Source: Mytilus edulis (Eukaryota > Mollusca > Bivalvia > Mytilida > Mytilidae). From it: a DNA stretch of 64,000 bases. The notes beneath the pieces were generated by a model. The model was not told the DNA's origin and made no database searches. It worked only from the letters and a program-made list of their open reading frames with translations. A program made the translations under genes and the position numbers. The stretch covers positions 21,625,750-21,689,749 of the forward strand of contig NC_092356.1 of the NCBI RefSeq assembly GCF_963676685.1, written 5' to 3'. Each line of letters opens with the position of its first letter. Positions within the stretch are counted from its first letter, which is position 1. This document shows, piece by piece, positions 11,979-25,166 of the stretch.

Positions 11979-12308
11979 CGTCAGACGACCTGGCTTATAC
12001 AACTTTAGAACAATCCTGCTATCTGACGTCAGAACGACCTGGCTTATACAACTTTAGAAAAATCCTGCTATCTGACGTCAGAACGACCTGGCTTATACAA
12101 CTTTAGAAAAATCCTGCTATCTGACGTCAGAACGACCTGGCTTATACAACTTAAGAGAAATCCTTCTATCTGACGTCAGAACGACCTGGCTTATACAACC
12201 TTAGAGAAATCCTGATGTCAGAAGACCTGGCTTATAAAACTTTAGAGAAATCCTTCTATCTGATGTCAGAAGAAAACGACCTGGCTTATACAACTTTAGA
12301 GAAATCCT
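11965..12308 (+). repeat. 49-bp minisatellite with CRE-like palindromes
   Basis: Seven units of about 48-49 bp run from the end of the coding region into the 3' UTR. Each holds CTATCTGACGTCAGAACGAC and GGCTTATACAACTTTAGA. Five units have a perfect TGACGTCA (11976, 12024, 12073, 12122 and 12171); the last two are TGATGTCA. Two AATAAA signals follow at 12383 and 12414, so the array would be transcribed as 3' UTR. Confidence 0.88.
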
Positions 12309-12382
12309 TACTTTTTTCAAGTGTTTCAAACAAAATCTCTACCCTTTTCTAGTTTTAGAAAAATGAACACTTCGTAATTGCA

Positions 12383-12419
12383 AATAAACACTTTACCGGT
12401 TTGTTCATCTCTAAATAAA
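12383..12419 (+). terminator. Candidate polyadenylation signals of ependymin-related gene 1
   Basis: Two AATAAA hexamers at 12383-12388 and 12414-12419, about 400 bp after the stop and just beyond the minisatellite. They are the first good signals downstream of the gene. Confidence 0.5.
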
Positions 12420-13080
12420 AAAATTACAGCTTTGTATTTCTTTTCATATTCTAATGAATAATTATCTTTAAATTGATATATCGCAAATTATATTTAGTGA
12501 TACTTTGATATCAACACAGACACGTGGAGACATCAAATATTCGATATATTATATATTAGAAAAAAAACCAAAGAAATATCCATCAGTGTTACACACTGGT
12601 ATTTGACTTCCAATATATATGTCATAAACACACAGGTCGTATGTTAGCCTGTATATAGTTGTGTGTGTGTGACATCCGAGGCCGTTATTACTGACCGAGG
12701 ACATATAACAGGATCATTATAAAAACACCCATTTCTTAATACATTTATTAACCAACTGAACAAAAATGTATGTATGGCTGCCAACTTGATGTACTCTCCT
12801 TCTCTTTTAATGAAAGTTTAGTTTGAAAAATAATAATTTGTACTTCACCGTGATAAAGCTTTAAATATACCAAATATCCAAGATATCAAGTTGAAAGAAG
12901 TTATCTGTTGAAAAACAGGATGAACAGTGATCCCTTTATATGGTTCTTTAATGCTGGTTACTGGTTACTAAATTAAATAAAATACAAAAAAGGTATTATA
13001 CTCTTTAAAACTTGATTTTATTAACTTTATTAAAAACCCTAACTGGGCTTAATACAGACAAACTGGGCATTAATACAGGG
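12420..13080. other. Non-coding, nothing recognised
   Basis: AT-rich sequence after the likely 3' end of the first gene. No exon-like frame or structured repeat was seen. Confidence 0.4.
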
Positions 13081-13195
13081 CCATTACAGAAAAACAGGAC
13101 CATTACAGAAAAACAGGGCCATTACAGGAAAACAAGGCCATTACAGGAAAAAACAGGGCCATTACAGAAAACAAGGGCCATTACAGAAAATATGG
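13081..13195 (+). repeat. Short minisatellite, unit about 19-22 bp
   Basis: Six units with the core CCATTACAGAAAAACAGG. The open frame across it is only the repeat read as protein. Confidence 0.85.
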
Positions 13196-13908
13196 AATTT
13201 TTAATAAACAGTCATTTTTGGCAATAATGTACTTAGTTGGTTATTAATGATTGGTAATGATGAAAACTAACATCAACTTCACAACAAATAAAGATCAAGA
13301 GGAAGAAAGAGTGATTCGTTTAAAGAGGAATAACTCTTGCTTTTTTTTAACTGATAAATAAATCACTGCAGATTTACATGGTAACCGGTCATAAATATAC
13401 AGCAACATATCTAGTATGTATGTATATACATGACCCTAATGAGATTCTCTACTAATTTGAAAGAACATGATTACAAATTGAAATATTGAATTGTAATTCC
13501 TCATTAGACATCACAGATATAAACTAATGAGTTATGGAGGTTTAGATATTATACAAATTGCATGGGAAAACTGTGGAAAATTGTTTTAGAATATTTTTTG
13601 TTGCTGTAGTATAAAGAGGACATATGAACATGAACTGGATTTCGTAATATGCATTGTTTACAGTCTTTCACAGTCGGGATAGACAACGAATTATTCGTGC
13701 AAATGAAAAACAGGTCATACCATAGGGCTAAACTTTTTCATTGTATGTCTAATTTAAAATAATTTAATTTTGGATGTAACGTGTCTTCTGATTGGCTGAC
13801 GTTATTTTGTTATGAGCCCATAGACATAATTTAGTCATGTGACCGCGACGTCATCAACGTTTTTTCATGGTTTTCTACGGTTTAAAATGGAATTTAGAAT
13901 TAAATTAT

Positions 13909-14061
13909 AAGAAATGACTGTAATATTTTTTCTGTCTATTCGAAATAACATAAAAAATGTGGTGCACACTGTTAAATAACCCGCTACGCGCGTTATTCAG
14001 TGTGCACCAGACTTTTTATGTTATTTCTTCATAGACAGAAAAAATATTACTGTCATTCCTT
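13909..14061. mobile_element. Palindromic MITE-like element
   Basis: A 153-bp imperfect palindrome. The left arm AAGAAATGACTGTAATATTT and the right arm ending TACTGTCATTCCTT are inverted copies through GTGGTGCACACTG and its partner CAGTGTGCACCAGA. The loop is CG-rich (CCCGCTACGCGCG). It abuts the repeat at 14,063. No clear target-site duplication was seen. Confidence 0.75.
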
Positions 14062-14062
14062 A

Positions 14063-14310
14063 AAGGGACGATAGATACCAGAGGGACATTCAAAGTCATA
14101 AATCGAAAATAAACTGACAACTATTGCTAAAAAAAAAAGAGAGACAAACTGCAGAACAATAGTACACAAAACATAACATAGAAAAATAAAGACTACAGCT
14201 GTAAGCAACACGAACCCTATCAAAACTTGGTGGGTAATTTCAGGTTCTCGAGATGGGTAAACAAATCTGCTCCACATGTTGCATCCGTCGTGTTGCTAAT
14301 GTTAGTATCT
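14063..14310 (-). repeat. Interspersed repeat (GCACCTG...TTTCGTC family), minus copy
   Basis: Reverse-complement copy of the repeat at 6690-6985, starting GGGACGATAGATACCAGAGG and running to the CCGTCGTGTTGCT block. Confidence 0.7.
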
Positions 14311-16004
14311 ATCATCTGTAAAACGGATATTCAATAACGGCTCACCAACTCGTTATGGCGTCCGTAAATTCACGAAGGTTTGATTCCAAATAATCTTATT
14401 TTTGAATATTGAGCAATCGTGAGGACAAGCCTACATACAAACTACGGCAGGAAACCTGATCATTATTGTACACAATGACAATTTTAAATCAGAGATTGCG
14501 AACTTGAATAGATTACAATCTCTTATATATCAATCATATGTTTGCCGCTTGGCGTATCAGGTGACACATTAATTCATGACGTTTGCCTTAAAAAATAAAA
14601 CAACATAATATGTGTGCCTGATCATTATTTAAAAAATTATACTGTATTCTCATGCTGCAATTTCAGAGTATTAAAATTTTCGCAAGGTGATAGAATTGAA
14701 AGTAAGAAAGTCAATGTAACCAATAGCGAATGATTCAACAATGTATGTAATACCATAAAATTTTGAGAATGTAGCTTAGTTATATGTAATGATGATGTCC
14801 AGCAGCAGATTAATATGCATATATTATAAAGGACGAAAACATTTCACTTTAATATGAAAAGGTACCCTGCTTTGTACAGACCGACACAGTAAGTCGGATT
14901 TTTAACATGCTAGCTCACAAGGTACATGTAACACTCCGCAAACAGATATGTCACTTTAATATCCAGACAAATTATTCTCACTCCGAGTCGACAAGGCTTT
15001 TCACTTTCTCATTAACATTATAGTCGTGTCCTTAGCGGAGAATCACCAGATAACAATTTCATTGGTTTGGCCAGGCCGGGATTCAACGAGGTGGTATATA
15101 TACATGACATTGCAAAATCAATTTTTTATTCAAATTAGCCTATTAAATGACTTTCAAAAAGGGTCACTTTCCGGTTAATCATTAAAAATGTATAAGTATT
15201 TACATACGGTACATGGAAATAAAAATGTCACGTATTTGTCCAGAACTAAATTTTGAAAAAAATATCTACCTTTTTCTCCATCACGAACAGTTATAAAATT
15301 ATGTCTAGGTGTATCATCTTCGCTAGCCAAGGGTTACGAGGAGGGAACTGCATGGACCTTGGATAGCGAAGATGAGGTGTATAAGGTTCGTCACATTAAC
15401 CGACAATGTATTTATATTGACCAAAACTAATCATATGGTACGTTTTCTATTATTAACAATGTCTTTTTAAAAATGCCTAGTGTGGCGTGGTCAATTACAT
15501 CTAAGATTTAATGGTCAGTTCTTAATCAGTTTAATGATATTTCATCTTGATTAATGTGACACTTTATAAGATACATGAGTTGCACAGTTGAACTGCAATA
15601 GCATTTACAAGTTTATCCAAATAATATAAGATCATTAATCAAGGTCTAATCTAAATTAAGAACAAATGTTTATAGCTCGATCTTGTGAGAAACTTTATAT
15701 TGGTCAGTCGTTTTAAAGAGTTTGAAATAATAAGTTGCATTATATTTGAGAATAATTACATTAGATGTATGTTTCATTATAATACGTTATTCTGATTGGC
15801 TAACTGCACATCACGTGCTATTCCTGAAACAATTGTATGAGACAATAACATTTATCATTCACGATGACACGAGGTCCCACAATTAAGTGCACAGGTAAAT
15901 TATATAAAGACTTGATAAAAAAACGTGTTTTCATGATTCTAGCTAAAAAAAATGTAATTATAAGTATTGAATGCTTCTTTTTGTAACTTTATAGGGTTGT
16001 AAAA
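14311..16004. other. Non-coding, up to the duplication boundary
   Basis: No exon was recognised on either strand. A small imperfect inverted repeat (ATCTTCGCTAGCCAAGG with CCTTGGATAGCGAAGAT) lies near 15,318-15,376. The last eight bases before the duplicated segment are TTGTAAAA. Confidence 0.4.
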
Positions 16005-18037
16005 CAGGGGCGTAGCTTGGGTCTTATATATAGTGAGGCAATTCGCCGAGCGAAGCGAGGCGAAAAAATTTGAGCCGAGCGGAGCGAGGCGAACATTTTT
16101 TTAGGGGTGTTTGAGGGCCTGAAACGCGTTTTCCTGGATTTAAATGTATGATTTGTGATCACAACCTAATGCCATATCGCCATATCGCAACATATCTATA
16201 TGAGGAAAGATAGTCTTGATACAACACTGTCTTTTGGGATGACAAGTACTAAATATTAAATAAATAGTGTATTCGTCTCGAAAGTATACCTCTTATGCAT
16301 TGTATGGGATTCTCTTTTCACATGTAAATAATATGACAGTGTACTATTTTTTGCAATTTTAATAAGTTAACACCTGTGTACAAGTACATGTAGTTATCAA
16401 ATTATCATTAATGTTAGAAATGTAATGGTCCAAGGCGACGTTTTTTGGTTTCATCAAATTTTCTCATAATCTTCTCTCTACAAACGGTGATATCTCTATG
16501 TATGAAGAGACTAGCCAGTCCAGAAAGTCGGTCTTCGGTCATCGTAGATCTGCTCCAATGTTTTAATCGTCTCATCGCAGAGAAAGACCTCTCACAGGGC
16601 ACGGATCCTACAGGCATTGTGAGCAGCACTCTAAATACTGCATGAACATAAAGTCATTGGGATAATAATTGGGGTCTGCAAGTTGAATTGTCGTTTCCAA
16701 AGACTGATTACCGGTATCTTTATCTCTGTTTTGGAGTCCGGAACAGAACATTTTCCACCGTTCAAGTTCTCTAACAAACCCTGGAGAGTCTGGCATATCC
16801 TCCTCATATCTGACTTGGATATCGGCAATTTCCTCCTCAGTTATGTTCTGAAGGCGACATGGCAGCAACTGAAACGCCAAGAAAGATGGGCGTGTTTGTT
16901 CAGGAAATCGTTCATTCCACTCATTCAAACAGTGATCGACAAACGGAAAGTATGCGTTCACTCTATAATAGCCGTGTACCGAATCGTCGGAAAATGCAGC
17001 ATTAGCCCGATGACGCATTCGCCCAACTGTTATTGGTTTACCGAGCTCGATGTCTATGCTCTCGGCGATCGCAGCTGCTTTCATCCATATACATCTGTTG
17101 AACACTTCGTCCGACCTTTGAGCAGCAACTACCTTTTTACATATCTGAGCACCTGTGAAGGCCTTGAACACATCACATTTTGCATTCTGCAATGCAAGAC
17201 TTAAGGGCTTTGTATAACTTAAAATATGATGGGCAATTACTATTGCAACAACAAAAGTGCTCTTCTCCATCATATGTATAAATGCAGTGGCTTTTGTGCG
17301 AGCTTCGGTTGCCGTACTCTCCTTTCTTACATCTTCAAGAGATGCAAGAACTGCCTTGTATTTAGCCAAAATAACGGACAGTGTGTCAACTCTAGCAGAC
17401 CATCTTGTTTCACACAATTTCGGAAGCAAACTCTTGGAAAAGGCATTTGCAATATTGATGTTACTCTCAACTTTTTCGTCATCGGTATCCCCTACTAAAT
17501 TATCAACTTGTTTTGCATCGGGCAAGTGTCGCTTAAGAATTGCGGTTCTCTTTGCACTGCCACCAAGGAACCACGTTAATTGATTAACATCATCAAATAC
17601 GGTTCAAAAAATCATATCAACACTTCTACATGATGACGAAATAACCAAAAATACCGTGACAATTTAAAGATCTACGATCTATACACAATAAATCGGATAT
17701 AATGCTGTCATGATACTAAAGAACTATTATATATTAATTTACCCGGATCCATATTATCCGTGGATTCTGCAGTGACTGTTTCTTTTTTTAATAAGATATT
17801 TGTCCATGATTTCCAATTTTGGATCGTCAACAACTTTTTACAAATTTATAATACCAATGACGGGCGACAATGTATGTTTCCGTAAAAAAGCTTCACAGAA
17901 AAAGACGATGATCTAGTATTTTCTTATTTGAAATAAAACTAAGTGTCAAGTACATGAAAATATTTCATATTTTTTTTTTTGCCAAAAAAAACTAGTGAGG
18001 CAGTTGCCTCATTGCCTCAATGGAAGCTACGCCACTG
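16005..18037 (-). mobile_element. hAT-like transposon, degraded, copy 1
   Basis: A 2,033-bp element. Its left end CAGGGGCGTAGCTT and inverted right end CAGTGGCGTAGCTT form terminal repeats, and TGAGGCAA motifs lie just inside both ends. It encodes the C-terminal part of a hAT transposase on the minus strand. The right flank is CCTTG, but the left flank is GTAAAA, so this copy has no matching 5-bp target duplication, unlike the copy at 42,996. Confidence 0.85.
16414..17583 (-). pseudogene. hAT transposase fragment, frameshifted (copy 1)
   Basis: The first piece (17,525-16,608) has the CETRWSAR motif typical of the ZMYM/P52rIPK-like hAT group. The second (16,629-16,414) has the C-terminal dimerisation block LLTMPVGSVPCERSFSAMRR. 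They are in different frames and overlap near 16,608-16,645, so one frameshift separates them. The N-terminal zinc-finger and early catalytic regions are absent. The same break is in the other copy, so it predates the duplication. The element cannot make a working transposase. Confidence 0.88.
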
Positions 18038-18593
18038 CCTTGCAGGTTCTGTTCTCCTACCAATCTGCTGGTATTTTCAAAATGGCTGCGGGGGACGCGG
18101 CCTGACAAATTATTTTAATATTGTGTCAGAATAAATATTCCTGATTTTGCTTCGTTAATATTATAGACAAATATGCTACAAACGGTTTAAAGATGTTACT
18201 CTAAATCAAATAATTGAAATATAATTACCTTTCTGTGTGTAATTGCGTGAATTGATTTTCTCTCGTTTATCTTCTCGCTCTTGCTCACTTGATGAATATG
18301 CATAGGTGGTATTCATCCGCGACAATAATATTTCGGTATATCATTGATATTGAAGATCGTTTGATTGATATACGAATATTTCTAACGACAAAACATTTTC
18401 ATGTTATTAATTTGCATTAAAAAAAAATCTGAGTATCCATTGAAAACATGAATATAAAAGAAGAGACAAGGAATTTTATTCTGCACTATAATGTTCGCGG
18501 GTTCATAATGTCGGTTATTATCCCAACACTAATTATATATGCATCTCTTTGATCTTTGAAGATCTTTGAAAAGTAGGCGATGGCAATACACCC

Positions 18594-18612
18594 GAGGCCC
18601 CTCAGGGGCCTC
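18594..18612. repeat. 19-bp GC-rich palindrome
   Basis: GAGGCCCCTCAGGGGCCTC is a perfect hairpin in AT-rich surroundings; the second segment copy has it at 45,585-45,603. No role is evident. Confidence 0.6.
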
Positions 18613-18821
18613 TGATGTAAAAATTAAATAATAAAAAAGTATTACAAATAGTATCAACAGGTCAAATAAACAAGAAAGTGCGATTTGAGAGTACTCGCAG
18701 TTATTGACGACTAGTTGAAAGCCAAACACAATTAATAATAAAAATGCTTGCATCAGAAACTATACACGAATAAAACACAGCCCAGGGATTAAGTATTTTA
18801 ACTTCACGGACAGTCAAAGAA

Positions 18822-18968
18822 GACATGTTTAGGGGCCAGCTGAAGGACGCCTCCGGGTGCGAGAATTTCTCGCTTCATTGAAGACCTGTTGGTGACCTTC
18901 TGCTGTTGTATGTTCTATGGTCGGATTGTTGTCTCTTTGACACATTCCCTATTTCCATTCTCAATTTT
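18822..18968 (+). repeat. Retroelement 3' tail (copy 1 segment)
   Basis: Starts near TTTAGGGGCCAGCTGAAGG and ends CATTCTCAATTTTA, the same 3' terminus as the tail at 41,755. A 5'-truncated copy. Confidence 0.75.
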
Positions 18969-20200
18969 ATGACTTGTGCAATGCCAAAAATAAATGTATC
19001 GATATGCAGAAGAATAGTTAGAGGTTACCCTCTTTATAGATACCAAAAAAAAAATGAACGTGGGTGTGTCTTTATATATCCCGTTTGAAGAGAATACAAA
19101 TTGAGTTATGTTTAATTTGCTGATGACAAAATCGATATAAGTGCCAACGTAAATTATATTCAAAGATCTAATTACAACATTGGTAAGATAACCTTTACTA
19201 ATAAGTTTGTTTAAAGGTTCGATGAATTTACACGGATCACAAAGTGATTTCCGCGCTTTAAGTACAATATTACCGTAAAATTTAGGATTTGAAATACTGT
19301 TTTTTTTTTTCTATTTCTACAGGTACAACCATATTTACTAATCAAATCTTTGTATCTATGAAAGAATTTAGTAAAATTTTAAAGTAATTTATGGTAAGCA
19401 AATCCCTGACTTAATAATTTGCCAATGATGCATTGATTATGTTCCTTTAAATCTATGACATCACTACACAAACGGGCTTAACGAACGAGTTAATATATAT
19501 AAATTATATATAAAATATGCAAACTGCATTGTAAGCACTTCTATCCTTTTTTATGTTTTGCATAAAAATCACGATGAATATTCACATTTGAAATATCTTT
19601 TAGTTCTGATTTCTAAAAGAACCGCAAACTTACATAAAATATAACCCTAACTCCTGATAAGAAACTAGAGCAATACCAATACAATGTAATCAATTGTGTG
19701 ATGTGTGTATAACCCCGTGAAATTGCGGCATAAGTCCGTGAACTTCGGCACGGGTTACATTAAAGTCTGTAGGTCTATAATCGACACTTTGGCTGCTTTA
19801 AACGCAAGACCGTATAAAATATATACAAATTTATTCACACAAGTTTACAGTTCGAAAGCTAGGGGAAGACTGCCCCAGCAACAGTTTACAAAACATGAAT
19901 TAATTCAAAGATAAGGGTATTAAAACATGAAAAGGTTCTTATAAAATATAAATATACTTGTCCAATGTTATGTAATAATAATAGGATTATTGTCCTCCGG
20001 CTAAACTTTATAAAATAGCGATAATTGCTTTTGTAGTTCAAGTGTTAGATATATGTATTAATTTCTCTCACACTCTTGACAGCCATCGGATTAAGTTGTA
20101 AAATAGTAAATCTATAATCTCTTTGGATATTTGAAATAAGAAACATTATATTTAAGAATGAAACAAGAAATATTCAACTTGAAACTAAAATGGGAAATAA

Positions 20201-20286
20201 TCAATTTAAAACGAGAGTTCATATAAATATTCAATTCAAAACGAGAGTTCATATGAATATTCAATTCAAAACGAGAGTTCATATAA
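20201..20286. repeat. Three 30-bp tandem units
   Basis: Units of TCAATTCAAAACGAGAGTTC plus about ten bases, with a period of 30. Repeated at 47,192-47,277. It explains the repetitive open frame on the minus strand. Confidence 0.8.
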
Positions 20287-21360
20287 AGCACTTTGCGAAT
20301 TATTGCAAAAGTTCCTGAAGTCACTTTTCTTCCGGTTATATGTGTGTAGTTTCTTTCCTGAAAATATTGTTTGATTGATATATTTATCAATTAAACTATT
20401 AGTTATGGATTTAGTTCTCAGATGCTCATTGGTTGTAAATAAACTCATCATAGATTCCAGGTTTGAAATTTTGTATTTGCGGCGGCAATGCTGAACTAAT
20501 TAGTATTAAGACATTATAGGAACCATAAACGCTCACTGTGATTATTTAGTTTAAGATGGAGATAATCTTTTTGAAAAAAAATAAGGTTATCCGAACCTAC
20601 ACTTATTCGTCATAGGTCTGATCATTTTATTTAGTGGATTTTCAGTTAATACAAATGCTATAATACATATGTACAGGGCCCTGTATCCTATCTTTATCAG
20701 CGACTTAGATTACATGAGTATTTATAGCAATATTCCTCAATCCTTCCAAATGATGTATATCAGATTAATACTGTACTAGCGTTAATATTTAGAAAATGTC
20801 TCATACACTGCCAAAAATACCTTCCTTTTCGTTTGCGATGTTAGTTGTTGATCGGAGTCAGACAATTTCGAACCGTTAAATTGAACAAACATAAATTTGC
20901 GACTTTCTTTCAAGATATTGATCCACTTTTCTTTCACATATTCTAGAGTTAAAATGTTCTTTTGGAATTCTTTAATTATCTTATATTGACATTAACTGCA
21001 ACGCATATGTTTGAAATTGCATTCTTGGAAGAATAACAAGTACACGAAAGGCGAATTCATACTCACTGCATAATATCCTAGTAAAATTTTCCCATTGGTC
21101 GATAATCTCCGGCTTTGTTGTGCACTCCTGAAACAGTCCTGTCCACTTACATTCACTTTCTGTTAAAATAACGTAAGAATACAAGTCGTTTAATTCATTT
21201 GTGTATTGCATGATTGTTATCAAGCAAACACATAACTAAGTTTAATAAGTCAACAGACACAAAGTGTTCAACTTAAAGTACTCGCAGTTACTAAATTTGA
21301 AATCCTAATTTCAACTAATAAATACACCAAAGTTTTCAATACTCAAATGTCGATCAGTCC

Positions 21361-21390
21361 TCTCTCTCTCTCTATATATATATATATATT
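21361..21390. repeat. (TC)n(TA)n microsatellite
   Basis: About six TC units then TA units. In the other copy (48,352-48,381) there are five TC units and one more TA unit at the same total length, the only difference between segment copies that I noticed. Confidence 0.8.
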
Positions 21391-23118
21391 GATTATGCTA
21401 AAAACGAACCACAGCTGCAATATTTTATCTCATAATTTTTCAAAGACGAATTATCCTTAAATAATTACAGGTTTTTTACCCGATATGAAGTGTATACAGT
21501 ATCAATGATTAATATATTCTCAATGCTTTTATGCGACAACTACATTGATATTAGACCATATAATTAAAATCTTAAAAACGGTGTTGTTCTTAAAAAAATA
21601 TATACTTTACCCGCGGATGGTCTGTATGGCTCAATCCAATCATATGTACCAGATATCGTATCGTCGTCTGAAGGACTTAGATAAAATAATAGATAAAATG
21701 CGTTTTGTTAAATTTTATGTATAACATTTGAAATTTAAAAAAAACCCAAGAAAGTAAAGAAACAGGTTTTGTTCAATATTAACATTGTATGTATACAACA
21801 AATAGTTTTATCCATTTTACACCGTTGATTATATATTATTTAAATACTTATTTACAATAGTATCATGCCATTAAAAACTAAAATCACTGACAGAACGGGT
21901 AAACACAAAGTAAAAGGTCCGGATGTCATTGTGATAAAAGAAAGTGTTTGTGCACTATTCCGTGTTAGACAATACTAACCCATCGATATCAATTGAAATA
22001 ATAGGTCTTGAATTTGTTTCTTTTTCAACTGTTCGTTTCCGGACAATCCATACGTAAAGACAGAGTATAGTATACACAATACATAATCCACCAACAATTG
22101 AACATACGACTAAAATTATGACGTCACTAGCAGCTCTTTCTGAAAGCAACAGATGAAAACGCTTAATTTTTAGGTAATATTATATCGTGACCTTGTTTCC
22201 ATCAGACATCACCAAGGGAGTTTTCAGCACAAGTTTGTTAGTCCTGATAAACGTTTTACGTGTCTATATGTCTCAATAATAAAAATTGAACGGTAAATTA
22301 TATTGACGTGTTTCATAAATGTTTTTTCTTCCTTAAAATTTGGCTGTAAAGTATTTAGTAATTATTCTAGTATCCTTTCGTTTTTTGATAATCAAAAACT
22401 TTTACTTTTAGGTTTGATTGTTCCAAACTCAGTACCTTAAATAATTTTTGGTTTTCATCATAGCTGATGTTATCAAAAAACTGTATTTACCTATTAATGG
22501 TGAACACATAATGGCGTTGTTGTGTTTATCCATGATGTTTAATTTACAATTTTAAAATAATATCTCAAATTGTTATCATACAGCTGGCAATGTAATTAAA
22601 CCTATTTGGAAAGTAACAATAAACTACAACGGCATAAAATCGTCTTAAAGGTACGTATGAAATACAGAATACGCAGTTTAATGAATTTTTGTTCCAAATC
22701 CCCTGTAAATGAGATAATTGTGCAGTTTATTTTGACTACTAATTCAAAGTTGAAAGATACACGACAAAAAATTCAACTCTGATTCTTTAGAAGGAAAGCA
22801 ATTCTGAGTGGTGCAAATGACCAGTTATATTCTATGATTGTTGTCATAATTTATAACTAGTAATGTAAAACAGTATAAAGAAGGAGAAAATAAAAAGAGG
22901 AGAATAAAAAGCATGGTTTTAAAAGAGACATTTCAAAAATAAATAAAAAGAGAGAAGAAACGTAAGCCCAACAGCAGACTACAACACGCTACTCATAAAC
23001 ATACACATGTAGTAATGTCAAAAGTCAAAGGGACTGGAATGACAAATTTGGAAGAATTCATTCTTAAGTAATGGATCCCTGACATGCTACTCAAGTTTAA
23101 CACATTTTTAGTACACAC

Positions 23119-25166
23119 ACGGATATAAATAAACTCATCATAGATACCAGGACCAAATTTAGTATATACGCCAGACGCGCGTTTCGTCTACAAAAGACTC
23201 ATCAGTGACGCTCGAATCCAAAAAAATTAAAAAGGCCTAATAAATTACGAAGTTGAAGAGCATTGAGGATCAAAATTCCTAAAAGTTTTGCCAAATACAG
23301 CTAAGGTAATCTTATCAATCCCATTCCCTTTCATGAATGTGACCTACCGAATTAGACTATTTACCGGATTTGTAATCACATAAGCAACACGACGGGTGCC
23401 ACATGTGGAGCAGGATCTGCTTACCCCTCCGGAGCACCTGAGATCACCCCTAGGTTTTGGTGGGGTTCGTGTTGTTTATTCTTTAGTTTTCTATGTTGTG
23501 TCATGTGTACTATTGTTTTTCTGTTGTCTCTTTCATTTTTAGCCATGGCGTTGTCAGTTTGTTTTAGATTGATGAGTTTGGCTGTCCCTTTGGTATCTTT
23601 CGTCCATCTTTTTTTATGCCTGAGGTAGAAAAGCCTTAGTATTTTAAAAAATTCAAAAATTGGAAACAGTAAATTTATAAATATAACCATATCAATGACA
23701 ATTCATATCAGCACAACAAGTGCTGACTACTGGGCTTGTGATACCCTCGGGGAAATAAATCTCCACCAGCAGTGGCATCGACCCAGTGGTTGTAAATAAA
23801 CTCATCATAGATACCAGGTCTAAATTTAGTATATACGCCAGACGCGCGTTTCGTCTACAAAAGACTCATCAGTGACGCTCGAATCCAAAAAAGTTAAAAA
23901 GGCCAAATAAATTACGAAGTTGAAGAGCATTGAGGATCAAAATTCCTAAAAGTTTTGCCAAATACAGCTAAGGTAATCTATGCCTGAGGTAGAAAAGCCT
24001 TAGTATTTCAAAAATTCAAAAATTTGTAAACAGTAAATTTATAAATATTAAAATTTAATGATCTAATAATTAAATTGATTTATTGCATTAAAATTACATT
24101 AAGTTGTTTATTGTGTTTTAAATTTTCGTCAGTCCATTATTTACGTTTTGCCATTTAAATAATTACAACCATATATTTAAACATACGAAAGACTATGCTT
24201 TGAAGCGCCTCGTGGACTTTGGTCATATAAAAACACGTGCTCCCGCTAAATTTTCATTCCACGAGTATTTATCAACAAGATTGCACAACCCACCCTCCCT
24301 CCCTTTAATAAACAAAATTGCTGCTGTTTTTAGTTTATTTTTCAGATTACATGGTGAACAGGTCCAAATGTGTTGAATGTTCCTATTAGATTGTCATGTA
24401 TCATCAAAAGTGTCAGAAGTTTCAATATTCATCGGAAGATCCAATGAAACCTAAATATTCAAGGAATTTGCAGGAATAATAAAAAAAAAGTGTCTATCGT
24501 CATGGCATTCCGTTCAATATGGAAAGTGCGTTGGATGTCATCATCAACATGATTCAACTGGCAGTGATTTATTCAAATATCGTTCATTAAGCTGTTATGG
24601 ATCTGCCCAGCAGCTAGAAATTATTATGCATTTACTGTTGGTTTCCCTTCAGTGACCAATTGTCATCAAGTTTTAACTTGTTGGCCAGTTTGTTGATGTT
24701 GGTTGTTTGTTGGTTTTTATTGTTGAATATTGTTGAATAAATGCCATGACAAATAATCAGCCAAATTTCAAATTTCAATTGTTTGTTTGTTGTTTATATT
24801 TTTCTTGCGAAAGAATGAAACAAAACAATTCTGCAGTTGTATATTCATTGCGCACATTGAATATGCAATAAAACCATATCAATTACAATTCATGTCAGCA
24901 CAACAAGTGCTGACTACTGGGCTTGTGATACCCTCGGGGAAATCTATCTCAACCAGCAGTGGCATCGACTCAGTGGTTGTAAATAAACTCATCATAGATA
25001 CCATGACTAAATTTAGTATATACGCAGGACGCGCGTTTCGTCTACAAAAGACTCATCAGTGACGCTCGAATCCAAAAAAGTTAAAAAGGCCAAATAAATT
25101 ACGACGTTGAAGAGCATTGAGGACCAAAATTCCTAAAAGTTTTGCCAAATACAGCTAAGGTAATAT
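23119..25166 (+). repeat. Three copies of the GACGCGCGTTTCGTCTAC repeat, with one other repeat between
   Basis: Copies at about 23,119-23,300, 23,784-24,050 and 24,965-25,166 run from AAATAAACTCATCATAGATA to GCCAAATACAGCTAAGG. Two are preceded by a shared block with CAGCACAACAAGTGCTGACT. A copy of the GCACCTG...TTTCGTC repeat lies at 23,325-23,615. The same cluster is in the second segment copy at 50,110-52,157. Confidence 0.75.

Noticed and set aside
13081-13195. CRISPR-like array (short direct repeats at even spacing)
   Set aside because: Spacers are not unique, units are contiguous, and the genome is animal.
13012-13227. Open frame with repeated GPLQKTR-type units
   Set aside because: A read-through of the short minisatellite at 13,081-13,195.
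16683-17204. 173-codon + strand open frame in the hAT (also 43,674-44,195)
   Set aside because: It is the antisense shadow of the transposase frame, whose hAT motifs are on the minus strand.
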